Source: Gordonia aichiensis NBRC 108223 (GTDB lineage: Bacteria; Actinomycetota; Actinomycetes; Mycobacteriales; Mycobacteriaceae). Taken from it: DNA of 64,000 nucleotides. How positions within the stretch are numbered: the stretch's first letter is position 1; every line of letters starts with the position of its first letter. The notes below the pieces were generated by a model. It searched no databases. It was not told the DNA's origin and was given only the letters and a program-made list of their open reading frames with translations. The DNA lies in the NCBI RefSeq assembly GCF_000332975.1, contig NZ_BANR01000004.1, positions 248,001 to 312,000 of the forward strand, read 5' to 3'. The position numbers and the translations under genes were made by a program. Below are positions 51,540 through 59,361 of the stretch, one piece after another.

Positions 51540-52385
51540 ATGCGCATCGCAATGGCACAGATCAACTCCAGCGATGACCCGACCGCCAATCTCGTCGTCG
51601 TCGCAGACGTCGCGGCCCAGGCCGCCGCCGATGGCGCCGATCTCGTCGTATTCCCGGAGGCGACGATGTGCCGATTCGGGGTTCCGCTCGGCCCGGTCGC
51701 CGAACCACTCGACGGTCCGTGGGCCACGCACGTCTCGCAGATCGCGGTCGAACGTCGCATCACGATCATCGCCGGAATGTTCAGGCCTGCCGACGACGGT
51801 CGGGTGTTCAACACCCTGCTGATCGCTCACCCGGATGGCAGCACCGTGTCCTACGACAAGATCCATCTGTACGACGCGTTCGGATTCCGCGAGTCGCGGA
51901 CGGTGGCAGCGGGCGACAAACCGGTGGTCGTCGACGTCGCAGGAACCGTCGTGGGCGTGGCGACCTGCTATGACATCCGCTTTCCCGATCTGTTCATCGC
52001 ACTCGCCGAACAGGGCGCACAGGTGATCGCCGTGCCCGCCTCCTGGGGGGCGGGCCCAGGCAAGGTCGCGCAGTGGGAGGTCCTTGCGACCGCGCGGGCA
52101 CTCGACTGCTCGGCCTACGTCGTCGCCGTCGGACAGGCAGAACCCGACGATCCGGCTCTTCGCGAGGGGAGTGCTCCGACCGGTGTAGGCCACAGCCAAA
52201 TCACAGATCCCTTGGGTACGGTGGTCGCCGCATACGGGTCCGGAAAATGTGTCCGGGCTCACGACATCGACCTGACGGCGGTGACGACGGCACGGGAGCG
52301 CATCGCCGTCCTCGCCAACCGGAAATCCATCCGACCGGTCTCGGCACAGAACCCGACGAGCCGCAGATCGACGACCACGGACTGA
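51540..52385 (+). CDS. Carbon-nitrogen hydrolase (Nit1/nitrilase family)
   Basis: A 281-residue amidohydrolase with the intact catalytic triad of the nitrilase superfamily: Glu40 (VFPEATM), Lys107 (YDKIHLYD) and Cys143 (ATCYDIRFPD). The overall pattern is close to the Nit1/Nit2 omega-amidase and deaminated-glutathione-amidase group. The M. tuberculosis counterpart lies in the same murB-deoC neighbourhood (from memory, Rv0480c). The ATG at 51540 begins the conserved RIAMAQINS strand. The DUF2993 gene follows 13 bp later. Confidence 0.9.
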   Translation: MRIAMAQINSSDDPTANLVVVADVAAQAAADGADLVVFPEATMCRFGVPLGPVAEPLDGPWATHVSQIAVERRITIIAGMFRPADDGRVFNTLLIAHPDGSTVSYDKIHLYDAFGFRESRTVAAGDKPVVVDVAGTVVGVATCYDIRFPDLFIALAEQGAQVIAVPASWGAGPGKVAQWEVLATARALDCSAYVVAVGQAEPDDPALREGSAPTGVGHSQITDPLGTVVAAYGSGKCVRAHDIDLTAVTTARERIAVLANRKSIRPVSAQNPTSRRSTTTD

Positions 52386-52398
52386 AGGTGCTCTCACC

Positions 52399-53538
52399 AT
52401 GACCGACGAGAACGAGAACGCGAAGGAACCGCACGCGCGGTCGGCCGACGGCCAGAACTCACCGGAGAAGGCAGCCGAGTGGGTCCCGGTTGCCGAACCG
52501 ACACAGGCGCCGCCTGCCGGTGTCCCGAATGACCAGGCGCCGACCGACAATCACTCGCCGACGGACAATCACCCGCCGACCGAGCGCTTCGACGCCGCGC
52601 CCACTGAGCCCGGTCCGCGCGCGTATTCGGCGACCACCTGGGGTACCCAGGCATTCGAGCACGGGCCGACGACGACGGTCATCGACCAGCCCGACCCCTC
52701 CGACGAACCCGTCCGGACTTCTCCCGTTCGTCGGCGTCGTACGGCCAAGATCATCGGGATCACTGCCGCAGCTCTGGTTCTGGTGCTCGTCATCGGCGCG
52801 GTGGCATCGGAACTGATCTTGCGTAAACGGGTCACCGACTGCCTCGGTCAGCAGTTCAGCAGCCTCACCGGGGTGCCGACGAGTGTCTCCCTCAGCAAGA
52901 AGCCGATGCTGCTCCAGGCGACCGGGAGCGAGATCCCGTGGGTGCAGGTCGACACCACCGATGGTTCGGGCGGCACCCGACTGCACATCCGCGCGGACCG
53001 CATCGACGCCGAGGGTGACAAGACCACGGTCGGTTCGCTCGACGGAAGCGGTTACATCCCGTTCTCGCACGTCGTCGACCTCGGTAAGCAGGAGATGAGC
53101 GGCAACGGCGGCAGCGGAACGTCGGGTGGTGGCGGCACCGACCAGAACGGTGCGGGTGGGATCGTCCAGGGCGCGAGCATCGAGTCCATCACGGGCAATG
53201 CAACCGATGGCACCGTCGACGTCAGTACCTCGTTCAACCTGGGATTCATCCCGGTTCCGGTGAGCGCCACGATCAAACCGACGACCGAGAACGGGCACAT
53301 CAGGTTCGAGGTCGTGAAAGCCAGTGCCTTCATCTTCGGCATCCCCTCCGACTACGCGCAGCAGATCGTCGACGGAGTGTCCAAGACGATGTTCGGCCCG
53401 TTCTTCGACCAGGTGAACGTCAAGAACCTCAAGGTGACCAACGACGGCGTCGACTTCGCCGTCGACGGCAAGGATCTCGCACTGACCAACTCCGCCACCG
53501 GCGCCGATCAGAACGCGGACACCTGCAGCGTCATCTGA
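52399..53538 (+). CDS. DUF2993 (LmeA-like) membrane-anchored protein
   Basis: A 379-residue protein. The first 110 residues are a Pro/Thr/Asp-rich, probably disordered cytoplasmic arm; one helix follows (IIGITAAALVLVLVIGAVASELIL); the rest is an extracytoplasmic domain of the DUF2993/LmeA type (LGQQFSSLTGVPTSVSLSKKPMLL, DRIDAEGDK). A Gly-rich loop (GNGGSGTSGGGG) interrupts the domain. LmeA of mycobacteria binds phospholipids and supports lipomannan maturation; this protein is longer and has an anchor. It is cotranscribed with the nitrilase gene. Confidence 0.85.
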   Translation: MTDENENAKEPHARSADGQNSPEKAAEWVPVAEPTQAPPAGVPNDQAPTDNHSPTDNHPPTERFDAAPTEPGPRAYSATTWGTQAFEHGPTTTVIDQPDPSDEPVRTSPVRRRRTAKIIGITAAALVLVLVIGAVASELILRKRVTDCLGQQFSSLTGVPTSVSLSKKPMLLQATGSEIPWVQVDTTDGSGGTRLHIRADRIDAEGDKTTVGSLDGSGYIPFSHVVDLGKQEMSGNGGSGTSGGGGTDQNGAGGIVQGASIESITGNATDGTVDVSTSFNLGFIPVPVSATIKPTTENGHIRFEVVKASAFIFGIPSDYAQQIVDGVSKTMFGPFFDQVNVKNLKVTNDGVDFAVDGKDLALTNSATGADQNADTCSVI

Positions 53539-53665
53539 GCGAGCGGCGCCGACCGGTCGGTGCGGCTGCGGTTGTCACAGGCCCGACTCATGTGACGTCG
53601 GTACCCTCAGAAGAGCAATGTCCGATTTCTCCGGGGCGCCCGCCGCCCACGTGTTGGAGGGAAAC

Positions 53666-54487
53666 ATGAGCGCGCTGCTCCTGATCATCATCGTCGTCGT
53701 CCTGGTCGTGGGGGTGGTGGTGGTGTCGCAGCAGCGGTCGGGCGCCTCCAAGGCCCGCAGTCTCGACGACGCCAAGGCCGACGCACGCCAGGTCATCGAA
53801 CGCCTCGGCGGGCAGGTGTACATGCTCGTCGGCGATTCGCCTGCATCCAAGCAGGCGCTCGCAGATGCAGGCGAGCGATACACCGCCGCCGGGTCGCAGA
53901 TCGATCAGGCCAACTCGCCCGCGCAGGCCCGCCTCGCGAAGCAGACCGCGATCGAGGGGCTCTACTACATCCGCGCGGCTCGGACCGCCATGAACATGGA
54001 CCCAGGTCCTGCCATCCCGGAACTCGACGGTCAGCGCAGCGCGGGGGCCGTCACCGAGGACCGCACGGTCGACTTCGACGGCCGCAGGGTCGAGGCCTCA
54101 CCCAGCCCGTCGTCGAGGACACCGAACTACTACCCGGGCGGCCGCGTGGCGGGACGTCCCGTGCCCGCGGGCTGGTACTCCGAGCCGTGGTGGAAGCCCG
54201 CGCTCGTCGCGGGCGCCTGGGGCGTCGGCTCGATGCTGCTGTTCTCGACGCTGTTCTCGGGAATGCACGGCGTCCCCTATGACGCGGCGGCATTCGAGAG
54301 CGGTGCCGGCGACGGCTCCGACATGGCAGGCATCGACGGCGGCGATGGCGGCGGTGACTTCGGCGGCGATTCCGGTGGTGATGGCGGCGACTGGGGCGGC
54401 GGCGACTCGGGTGGCGGGGATTTCGGCGGCGGAGATTTCGGGGGCGGGGACTTCGGGGGCGGGGACTTCGGCGGCTTCGACTTCTGA
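53666..54487 (+). CDS. Membrane protein with Gly/Asp-rich tail (DUF1542-like)
   Basis: A 273-residue protein. An N-terminal helix (LLLIIIVVVLVVGVVVVSQ) is followed by a helical soluble region (SLDDAKADARQVIERLGGQVYML, then LAKQTAIEGLYYIRAARTAMNM), a second membrane segment (VAGAWGVGSMLLFSTLFSGM) and a long Gly/Asp/Phe repeat tail (GGGDFGGGDFGGGDF). Databases often call such proteins DUF1542-containing. The repetitive tail is low-complexity and probably disordered. The ATG has TTGGAGG 5 bp upstream. The 21-bp repeat array begins 4 bp after the stop codon. Confidence 0.75.
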   Translation: MSALLLIIIVVVLVVGVVVVSQQRSGASKARSLDDAKADARQVIERLGGQVYMLVGDSPASKQALADAGERYTAAGSQIDQANSPAQARLAKQTAIEGLYYIRAARTAMNMDPGPAIPELDGQRSAGAVTEDRTVDFDGRRVEASPSPSSRTPNYYPGGRVAGRPVPAGWYSEPWWKPALVAGAWGVGSMLLFSTLFSGMHGVPYDAAAFESGAGDGSDMAGIDGGDGGGDFGGDSGGDGGDWGGGDSGGGDFGGGDFGGGDFGGGDFGGFDF

Positions 54488-54491
54488 CCGT

Positions 54492-54590
54492 CGACCGTGC
54501 ACTCCCTGTAGCCGACTGTGCACTCCCTGTAGCCGACTGTGCACTCCCTGGCGTCGACTGTGCACTCCCTGCTGTCGACCGTCCGCGAGT
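54492..54590. repeat. 21-bp tandem repeat array B (5 units)
   Basis: Units begin at 54492, 54513, 54534, 54555 and 54576, exactly 21 bp apart; units 1-4 share CGAC(T/C)GTGCACTCCCTG and unit 5 is degenerate. The array fills the whole gap between the convergent stop codons of the DUF1542-like gene and purU. GTGCAC is palindromic, so adjacent units can pair. The conserved core matches array A at 10439. Confidence 0.92.
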
Positions 54591-55469
54591 TCAGTTGAAC
54601 ACGACGGTCTTTCGGCCGTGCACCAGGACGCGGTCCTCGAGGTGCCAGCGCAGTCCACGCGAGAGGACAAGCGTCTCGATGTCGCGTCCCTGTCGCACCA
54701 TGTCGTTGACGGTGTCGCCGTGATCGATACGGGTGACGTCCTGCTCGATGATCGGACCGGCGTCGAGGTCGGCTGTGACGTAGTGGCACGTCGCGCCGAT
54801 CAGCTTCACGCCGCGCGCGAAGGCCTGGTGATAGGGGCGCGCTCCGATGAAGCTCGGCAAGAAGCTGTGATGGATGTTGATGGCCTTGCCCGCCCAGCGG
54901 TCGCACAACTGGGGCGGCACGATCTGCATGAACCTGGCGAGGACGACGGCGTCGGGGTCGAGGTCGTCGACGATCGAAGCGACCTTCTCGAAGGACGTCT
55001 GCTTGTCGCCTGCGGGAAAGGGCACGTGGTGGAACGGCACCCCGAAGCGTGTGGTGAGCTGTTCGAGGTCACGGTGGTTGCCGATGACGGCGTCGACACG
55101 GGCGGGCAACTCACCACGGTCGGCGCGGCCGAGTAGATCGGTCAGGCAGTGCCCCTCTTTGCTGACGAGCAGCACCACTGATTTCTGGGCGCCGCTGTCG
55201 GTGAGCTTCCACACGGTGTCCGGTCCGAAATCGGCGATGGCCGCGGCGAACTGCTCGCGCAACTCGTCGATGTCGCTCGAAATGGAGTCGGCGCGCACCG
55301 CCTGTCGGGTGAAGAACCACCCGGTGTCGGGGTCGGAGTGATACGCCGCCTCGGTGATCCAGCCGCCGACGTCGGCGAGGAAGGTCGAGATCCGTGCGAC
55401 GATGCCGGTCCGGTCGGGGCAGCCAAGGGTCAGGACATAACGACGGCCAGAGGTGTCTGCGAGGGTCAC
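54591..55469 (-). CDS. purU: Formyltetrahydrofolate deformylase
   Basis: A 292-residue enzyme that hydrolyses 10-formyl-THF to formate and THF. The N-terminal ACT domain ([26 protein letters not shown]) is followed by the formyltransferase-fold domain with the catalytic Asn/His block [20 protein letters not shown] and the Asp in RIDHGDTV. No transferase fusion is present. I chose the GTG at 55469 because homologues begin at this point; the longer frame is unsupported. The gene is divergent from deoC, with only 27 bp between the start codons. Confidence 0.93.
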   Translation of the reverse strand: MTLADTSGRRYVLTLGCPDRTGIVARISTFLADVGGWITEAAYHSDPDTGWFFTRQAVRADSISSDIDELREQFAAAIADFGPDTVWKLTDSGAQKSVVLLVSKEGHCLTDLLGRADRGELPARVDAVIGNHRDLEQLTTRFGVPFHHVPFPAGDKQTSFEKVASIVDDLDPDAVVLARFMQIVPPQLCDRWAGKAINIHHSFLPSFIGARPYHQAFARGVKLIGATCHYVTADLDAGPIIEQDVTRIDHGDTVNDMVRQGRDIETLVLSRGLRWHLEDRVLVHGRKTVVFN

Positions 55470-55496
55470 GTCACTCAGTGTGCCAAGCTCGCCTAT

Positions 55497-56174
55497 GTGA
55501 CCAACACCGACCTGAGACGAGCCGACGTCGCCGCGATCGTCGACCACACCCTGCTCAAGCCAGAAGCCACCCGTGCCGACGCCGAGGCGACGGTCGCCGA
55601 GGCCGCCGACCTCGGCGTGTACGCGGTCTGTCTGTCGCCGTCGATGCTGCCGATCTCTACGGGAGAACAGAAGTCGTGCGTCGTCGCAGGCTTTCCCTCC
55701 GGCAAACACCATTCATTGGTGAAGGCCGCGGAGGCACGGCTGGCCGTCGACTCCGGTGCCGACGAGGTCGACATGGTCATCGACGTCGGAGCCGCGCTCG
55801 CCGGTGACTTCGACGAGGTGTTCACCGACGTGCTCACGGTGCACGAGGCGATCGGCGACTCCGCCGTGCTGAAGGTGATCGTCGAATCAGCGGTACTTCT
55901 CGACGTCGCGGGTCCCGAGACCCTTGCCGAGGTGTGTCGTCGGGCTGTCGCCGCCGGCGCGGCCTACGTCAAGACCTCGACGGGCTTCCATCCGGCCGGT
56001 GGTGCGTCGATCGAAGCCGTGCGGATCATGCGCGACACCGTCGGGCCGACGGTCGGGGTGAAGGCCAGCGGTGGCATCCGGTCGGCGCGCTTCGCGGCCG
56101 AACTCATCGCGGCTGGTGCCAACCGGCTCGGACTGTCCGGCACTCGTGCGGTGCTCGACGGTTTCCCCGAGTAG
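55497..56174 (+). CDS. deoC: Deoxyribose-phosphate aldolase
   Basis: A 225-residue class I aldolase that cleaves deoxyribose-5-phosphate to acetaldehyde and glyceraldehyde-3-phosphate. The Schiff-base Lys is in [10 protein letters not shown], and a second conserved Lys in [10 protein letters not shown]; the [11 protein letters not shown] strand lies before them. The GTG at 55497 is used. This is the same order as Rv0478 (deoC) in the murB neighbourhood. It is convergent with the flavoprotein gene, 32 bp apart. Confidence 0.94.
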   Translation: MTNTDLRRADVAAIVDHTLLKPEATRADAEATVAEAADLGVYAVCLSPSMLPISTGEQKSCVVAGFPSGKHHSLVKAAEARLAVDSGADEVDMVIDVGAALAGDFDEVFTDVLTVHEAIGDSAVLKVIVESAVLLDVAGPETLAEVCRRAVAAGAAYVKTSTGFHPAGGASIEAVRIMRDTVGPTVGVKASGGIRSARFAAELIAAGANRLGLSGTRAVLDGFPE

Positions 56175-56206
56175 CCGCTCTCCGCTGAACGGAGGCGTGC
56201 AGCACC

Positions 56207-57190
56207 CTACTGTGGCCCGATCGACGACAACGCGGCCGCGCTGTGGACCGCCCTGCGTGCATCGGTCATGGCGAGGTCGGCGTTGATCATTGCGCCGGCC
56301 TGCGTGCCCGCTGCGGCCGATGCGCCGACCATAGCCATCGGATCGGCGCAGTTTCCCGCGGCCCACACGCCTGTGAGTGGGGTCTGACCGCCCATCTTCG
56401 TCGGGATGTACACACCCGCCGACGTCGTGGTCGGATCGCCGCCCAATGATTCGTACAGCGCTGTTCTCGCCACGAAACGCGGTGCGACCACAAGTGTGTC
56501 GAGCTCGAGTTCGCGCCCGTCGTCGAATTTCGCGGCACGCAGACGTCCCGACGTGGTGGTCGCCAGTTGCCTGACGCGACCAGCGACGAGATCCACGCCG
56601 AGTGCGCCGAGTTGTGCGCGCTCGTCGTCGGAGAGTGGCGGCATACCCTGATCGATCAGCGCCACGTGCGGGCTGAGTTGGCGAAACAGCAGGGTCTGAT
56701 GCATCGCCGAGGAACCCGTGCCCAGGATGCCGATGCGCGCGCCGCGCACTTCGTAGCCATGGCAGTACGGACAGTGCAAGACATCTCGTCCCCACAGCGG
56801 CGCGAGGCCATCGACGTCCGGTAGTTCGTCGACGACGCCGCTGGCCAGCAGCAGGCGGCGGGCGCGCACGGTCGATTCGTCGGCCAGAATCGCGTCGAAC
56901 GCGACGTCGGTGCCGGACACGACACGGGTCACGGACTTCACCTCGCCCGATATGAGCTGTGCGCCATAGGATTCCGCCTCTCGACGGCCAGCTCGGAGCA
57001 GTTCGAGCGGCGCGATGCCCTCTCGACCGAGGACATTGTGCGCACCTTGCGCAGAGGCATTACGTTGGTGTCCCGAATCGATCACGGTCACCGAGCGCAG
57101 TGACCGCGCCAGTGCGATGGCTGCGGCAAGTCCGGCTGGGCCGCCACCGATCACAAGGGTGTCGATGCACGGTGTGGAAGCGAAACTCAT
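56207..57190 (-). CDS. Thioredoxin-reductase-like FAD oxidoreductase
   Basis: A 327-residue flavoprotein of the thioredoxin reductase fold. FAD binds at GGGPAGLAAAIALA (14-27) and the redox-active CPYCHG lies in the NAD-binding half (about 140), the class II arrangement. A late GVWAAGNCADPM binds FAD. No thioredoxin gene is adjacent, so it may reduce another partner. The ATG overlaps the upstream stop codon by 4 bp (ATGA), coupling it to the methyltransferase remnant. Relatives act in mycothiol- or antibiotic-disulfide chemistry, which is only a possibility here. Confidence 0.85.
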   Translation of the reverse strand: MSFASTPCIDTLVIGGGPAGLAAAIALARSLRSVTVIDSGHQRNASAQGAHNVLGREGIAPLELLRAGRREAESYGAQLISGEVKSVTRVVSGTDVAFDAILADESTVRARRLLLASGVVDELPDVDGLAPLWGRDVLHCPYCHGYEVRGARIGILGTGSSAMHQTLLFRQLSPHVALIDQGMPPLSDDERAQLGALGVDLVAGRVRQLATTTSGRLRAAKFDDGRELELDTLVVAPRFVARTALYESLGGDPTTTSAGVYIPTKMGGQTPLTGVWAAGNCADPMAMVGASAAAGTQAGAMINADLAMTDARRAVHSAAALSSIGPQ

Positions 57191-57621
57191 GACAAGATCT
57201 CCGATCTGTCGTCGGTGTACTCGGTGATGATCTGCGGCTCGGCGGAGACCAGTGCGTCGAGCGTCGCACGGTCGTCCTCGGAGAGTTCGGCGGCAAGCCC
57301 CAGCCGTACATGTGAGAACCATGCCTCCCCATACCGGAACACGTTGTCGGACAACATATCCACCTCGAGGGTCAGGTCCACACGGTCGACGACGTCGAGT
57401 CCGGCCTTCTCGATGGCGCCGGTCCAGTCGGGGAATGAATTCCACCGGTGAATGTCCATTGCGGCCACGATGTGCACGTCGAGTGGGTCGTCGCCTGGGA
57501 TGGCGGTGTCGAGGTAAGCACCCATCACCGCGGCGTCGAGTTCCAGCATGTCGCCGACAGCCGAGTCGTCCGGACCGTGCTCGTGCTCGTGCAGGTGCGA
57601 ATGGTGCGGGGAGTGCTGCAT
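57187..57621 (-). CDS. Methyltransferase remnant, coupled to the flavoprotein
   Basis: A 144-residue protein. Its His-rich start (MQHSPHHSHLHEHEHG) and DMLELDAAVMGAYLD resemble the N-terminus, and WNSFPDWTGAIEKAGLDVVDRVDL ... AWFSHVRLGLAAEL the C-terminus, of class I methyltransferases that accompany such flavoproteins. The whole Rossmann SAM-binding core (VDLGAGTG ... DLS) is missing between residues about 35 and 55, and no SAM-binding motif remains. The stop overlaps the flavoprotein start (ATGA). Either a deletion inactivated the enzyme or a small protein with another role evolved. The ATG has TAGCCT just upstream (leaderless style). The comparison to intact relatives is from memory. Confidence 0.6.
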   Translation of the reverse strand: MQHSPHHSHLHEHEHGPDDSAVGDMLELDAAVMGAYLDTAIPGDDPLDVHIVAAMDIHRWNSFPDWTGAIEKAGLDVVDRVDLTLEVDMLSDNVFRYGEAWFSHVRLGLAAELSEDDRATLDALVSAEPQIITEYTDDRSEILS

Positions 57622-57663
57622 GAACGACAGGCTAGCGGCCCTGTGCACCTTACGCATTTACTC

Positions 57664-57678
57664 TTGCGTCTGACGCAA
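57664..57678. promoter_or_regulatory. 15-bp palindrome TTGCGT-CTG-ACGCAA
   Basis: A perfect inverted repeat with a 3-bp centre lies 43-57 bp upstream of the methyltransferase-remnant start, where an activator or repressor could bind. A related TACGCA half is at 57651-57656. No neighbouring regulator can be assigned with confidence. Confidence 0.45.
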
Positions 57679-57694
57679 TACCTAAATATCCATC

Positions 57695-58321
57695 CTAGGC
57701 AGGTGGCTGCGCTGTGCCGCTACTCATCGCCGTGATCGAGGGGGCGAGCCAGGTTCGCAGGAACGCTCGGATCTCCGATCCGCCCGGGAATTCGCCCTGT
57801 TGCCGACTGGCGAACCCCTCGAAGATCAGTAGAAGCCACGCCGCCAACTCGTCGAGACGATCGTCGTCGATGCCATTGGCTGCCCAGTCGACGTCGAGAT
57901 GCCGGAGGACGTCCACGGTGAACTCACGAGATGCGGAGCCCGTGACCGCGACCACGGGATTGGCTGGAGCCGAACGTGTCAGACCGTCCGCGACAACCGG
58001 ATTCGCCCGCACCGTCTCGATCGCGGATGCGAGGAGTTCGACGATCGCGTCGACGGGGTCGGTGATTCCCGCCAACTGGGATGTGAGCATCTCCCCGATC
58101 TCGGTGCCGATGTCGATGGCGACGGCATTCGTGAGCGCCTCGACACCCGGGAAGTAGCGGTAGACGGTTTGACGAGTGATCTGCAGTTCGCGCGTCACTT
58201 CGCTGACGGAGGCCGCGCGGCCCGTTTCCTCGACGATGCGACGCGCCGCGGCGACGATGCGCTGCGCCGCCTCATCGTCGTCAGCGGGCAGTGCACCGCC
58301 CCAACCGCTTCTTCGTGCCAC
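57695..58321 (-). CDS. TetR/AcrR regulator beside the mce operon
   Basis: A 208-residue TetR protein. The HTH is AASVSEVTRELQITRQTVYRYFPGVEAL; the C-terminal domain includes LLASAIETVRANPVVADGL and AWLLLIFEGFASRQQGEFPGG. I used the GTG at 58321, with AAGGTGG about 6 bp upstream; the frame extends to 58414 without a better site. It is divergent from yrbEA, so it may control the mce operon, as Mce3R does in M. tuberculosis. It is not KstR by sequence, although a KstR-like box lies in the shared promoter. Confidence 0.83.
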   Translation of the reverse strand: MARRSGWGGALPADDDEAAQRIVAAARRIVEETGRAASVSEVTRELQITRQTVYRYFPGVEALTNAVAIDIGTEIGEMLTSQLAGITDPVDAIVELLASAIETVRANPVVADGLTRSAPANPVVAVTGSASREFTVDVLRHLDVDWAANGIDDDRLDELAAWLLLIFEGFASRQQGEFPGGSEIRAFLRTWLAPSITAMSSGTAQPPA

Positions 58322-58405
58322 GTCACCACCTTGACAGACGCCATCGATCACCGGAGTGGGTTGGGTCCCTGCGCAACCGGTCCGCTGGGCCCATTGCGTT
58401 CCGAG

Positions 58406-58421
58406 TGAGAACACGTTCTAA
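58406..58421. promoter_or_regulatory. KstR-like palindrome upstream of mce
   Basis: The core AGAACACGTTCT (58408-58419) is a palindrome with AGAAC/GTTCT arms. In context it matches the KstR consensus TnnAACnnGTTnnA at all but the first fixed position. KstR is the cholesterol-responsive repressor of sterol catabolism and of mce4-type importers in mycolata. It lies 76 bp upstream of yrbEA. A second palindrome, CACACAGTGTG, is at 58441-58451. Confidence 0.55.
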
Positions 58422-58440
58422 TAATTCTGCTCGATCTGAA

Positions 58441-58451
58441 CACACAGTGTG
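58441..58451. promoter_or_regulatory. 11-bp palindrome CACAC-A-GTGTG
   Basis: A perfect inverted repeat in the yrbEA promoter, just upstream of GTATGCT, a plausible -10 region at 58461-58467. It could bind the divergent TetR protein or a CRP-type factor. Confidence 0.35.
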
Positions 58452-58494
58452 ACGCTAACTGTATGCTCTGGACCAATCGAGGGTGGAGTTGCTG

Positions 58495-59361
58495 ATGGCG
58501 ATCAAAGAAGCCGTCTCAGGCGCTGCGGGCGCTCGGGGCGTTCGCGACGGTGGCGGCCGTACTGCCGCGTCGACAGCGCGATCCGGATGGAATTCTTTGC
58601 AACGCAGGGTATCCGGTGGTGTGGACGGTGTGGGTGGCTTCTTCGCGATGACTCTGGACACCTTCCGCTACACGTTTGCGCGGCCGGTCCAGTACCGGGA
58701 GTTCGTCGACCAGGTGTGGTTCATCGCGCGGGTGTCGACCTTCCCGACCGTGGTCGTGGCCATCCCGTTCACCGTGCTGGTCACGTTCATCCTCAACATC
58801 CTGCTGCGTGAGTTGGGTGCTGCCGACCTGAGCGGTGCAAGTGCTGCGTTCGGCACGATCACGCAGATCGGCCCCATGGTCACCGTGCTGATCGTCGCGG
58901 GTGCAGGCGCAACCGCACTGTGTGCCGACCTCGGATCGAGAACGATTCACGACGAGATCTCCGCGCTCGAGGTGATGGGAGTGGATCCGGTCAAAAGACT
59001 TGTCGTGCCGAGGGTATGGGCGTCGGCGTTCGTTGGTGTCCTCCTCAACGGATTGGTGTGCACGATCGGCATCCTCGGGGGCTTCGCCTTCTCCGTTCTG
59101 TTCCAGGACGTCAATCCCGGCGCCTTCGTCGGGAATCTGACGCTGTTGACCGGGCTGTCTCAACTGCTGATCGCAGTCGTCAAGGCCGGTCTGTTCGGCC
59201 TGCTGGCCGGGTTGGTCGGTTGCTATCGGGGCCTGACGGCCAGAGGCGGTGCGAAAGGCGTGGGCGAAGCGGTCAACGAGACGGTCGTGTATGCGTTCAT
59301 CGGTTTGTTCGTGGTGAACATCCTCGTCACCGCGGTCGGCGTGAAGGTGGCGGGCTCATGA
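58495..59361 (+). CDS. YrbEA permease of the mce importer (MlaE family)
   Basis: A 288-residue inner-membrane permease, the first gene of the mce operon. About five helices follow a 40-residue polar arm. The MlaE family blocks are clear: GFFAMTLDTFRYTF, IPFTVLVTFILNILLRELGAADLSG, GTITQIGPMVTVLIVAGAGATALCADLGSRTI and NETVVYAFIGLFVVN. The wording is closest, from memory, to YrbE4A of the mycobacterial steroid importer. The ATG at 58495 has GGTGGAG 6 bp upstream. It overlaps yrbEB (ATGATG). Confidence 0.93.
   Translation: MAIKEAVSGAAGARGVRDGGGRTAASTARSGWNSLQRRVSGGVDGVGGFFAMTLDTFRYTFARPVQYREFVDQVWFIARVSTFPTVVVAIPFTVLVTFILNILLRELGAADLSGASAAFGTITQIGPMVTVLIVAGAGATALCADLGSRTIHDEISALEVMGVDPVKRLVVPRVWASAFVGVLLNGLVCTIGILGGFAFSVLFQDVNPGAFVGNLTLLTGLSQLLIAVVKAGLFGLLAGLVGCYRGLTARGGAKGVGEAVNETVVYAFIGLFVVNILVTAVGVKVAGS

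Noticed and set aside
54098..54906. Minus-strand proteins with heptad repeats such as GVHSR or ECTVD
   Set aside because: They are read-through of the 21-bp DNA repeat and of antisense codons; no frame has a start signal or conserved flanks.
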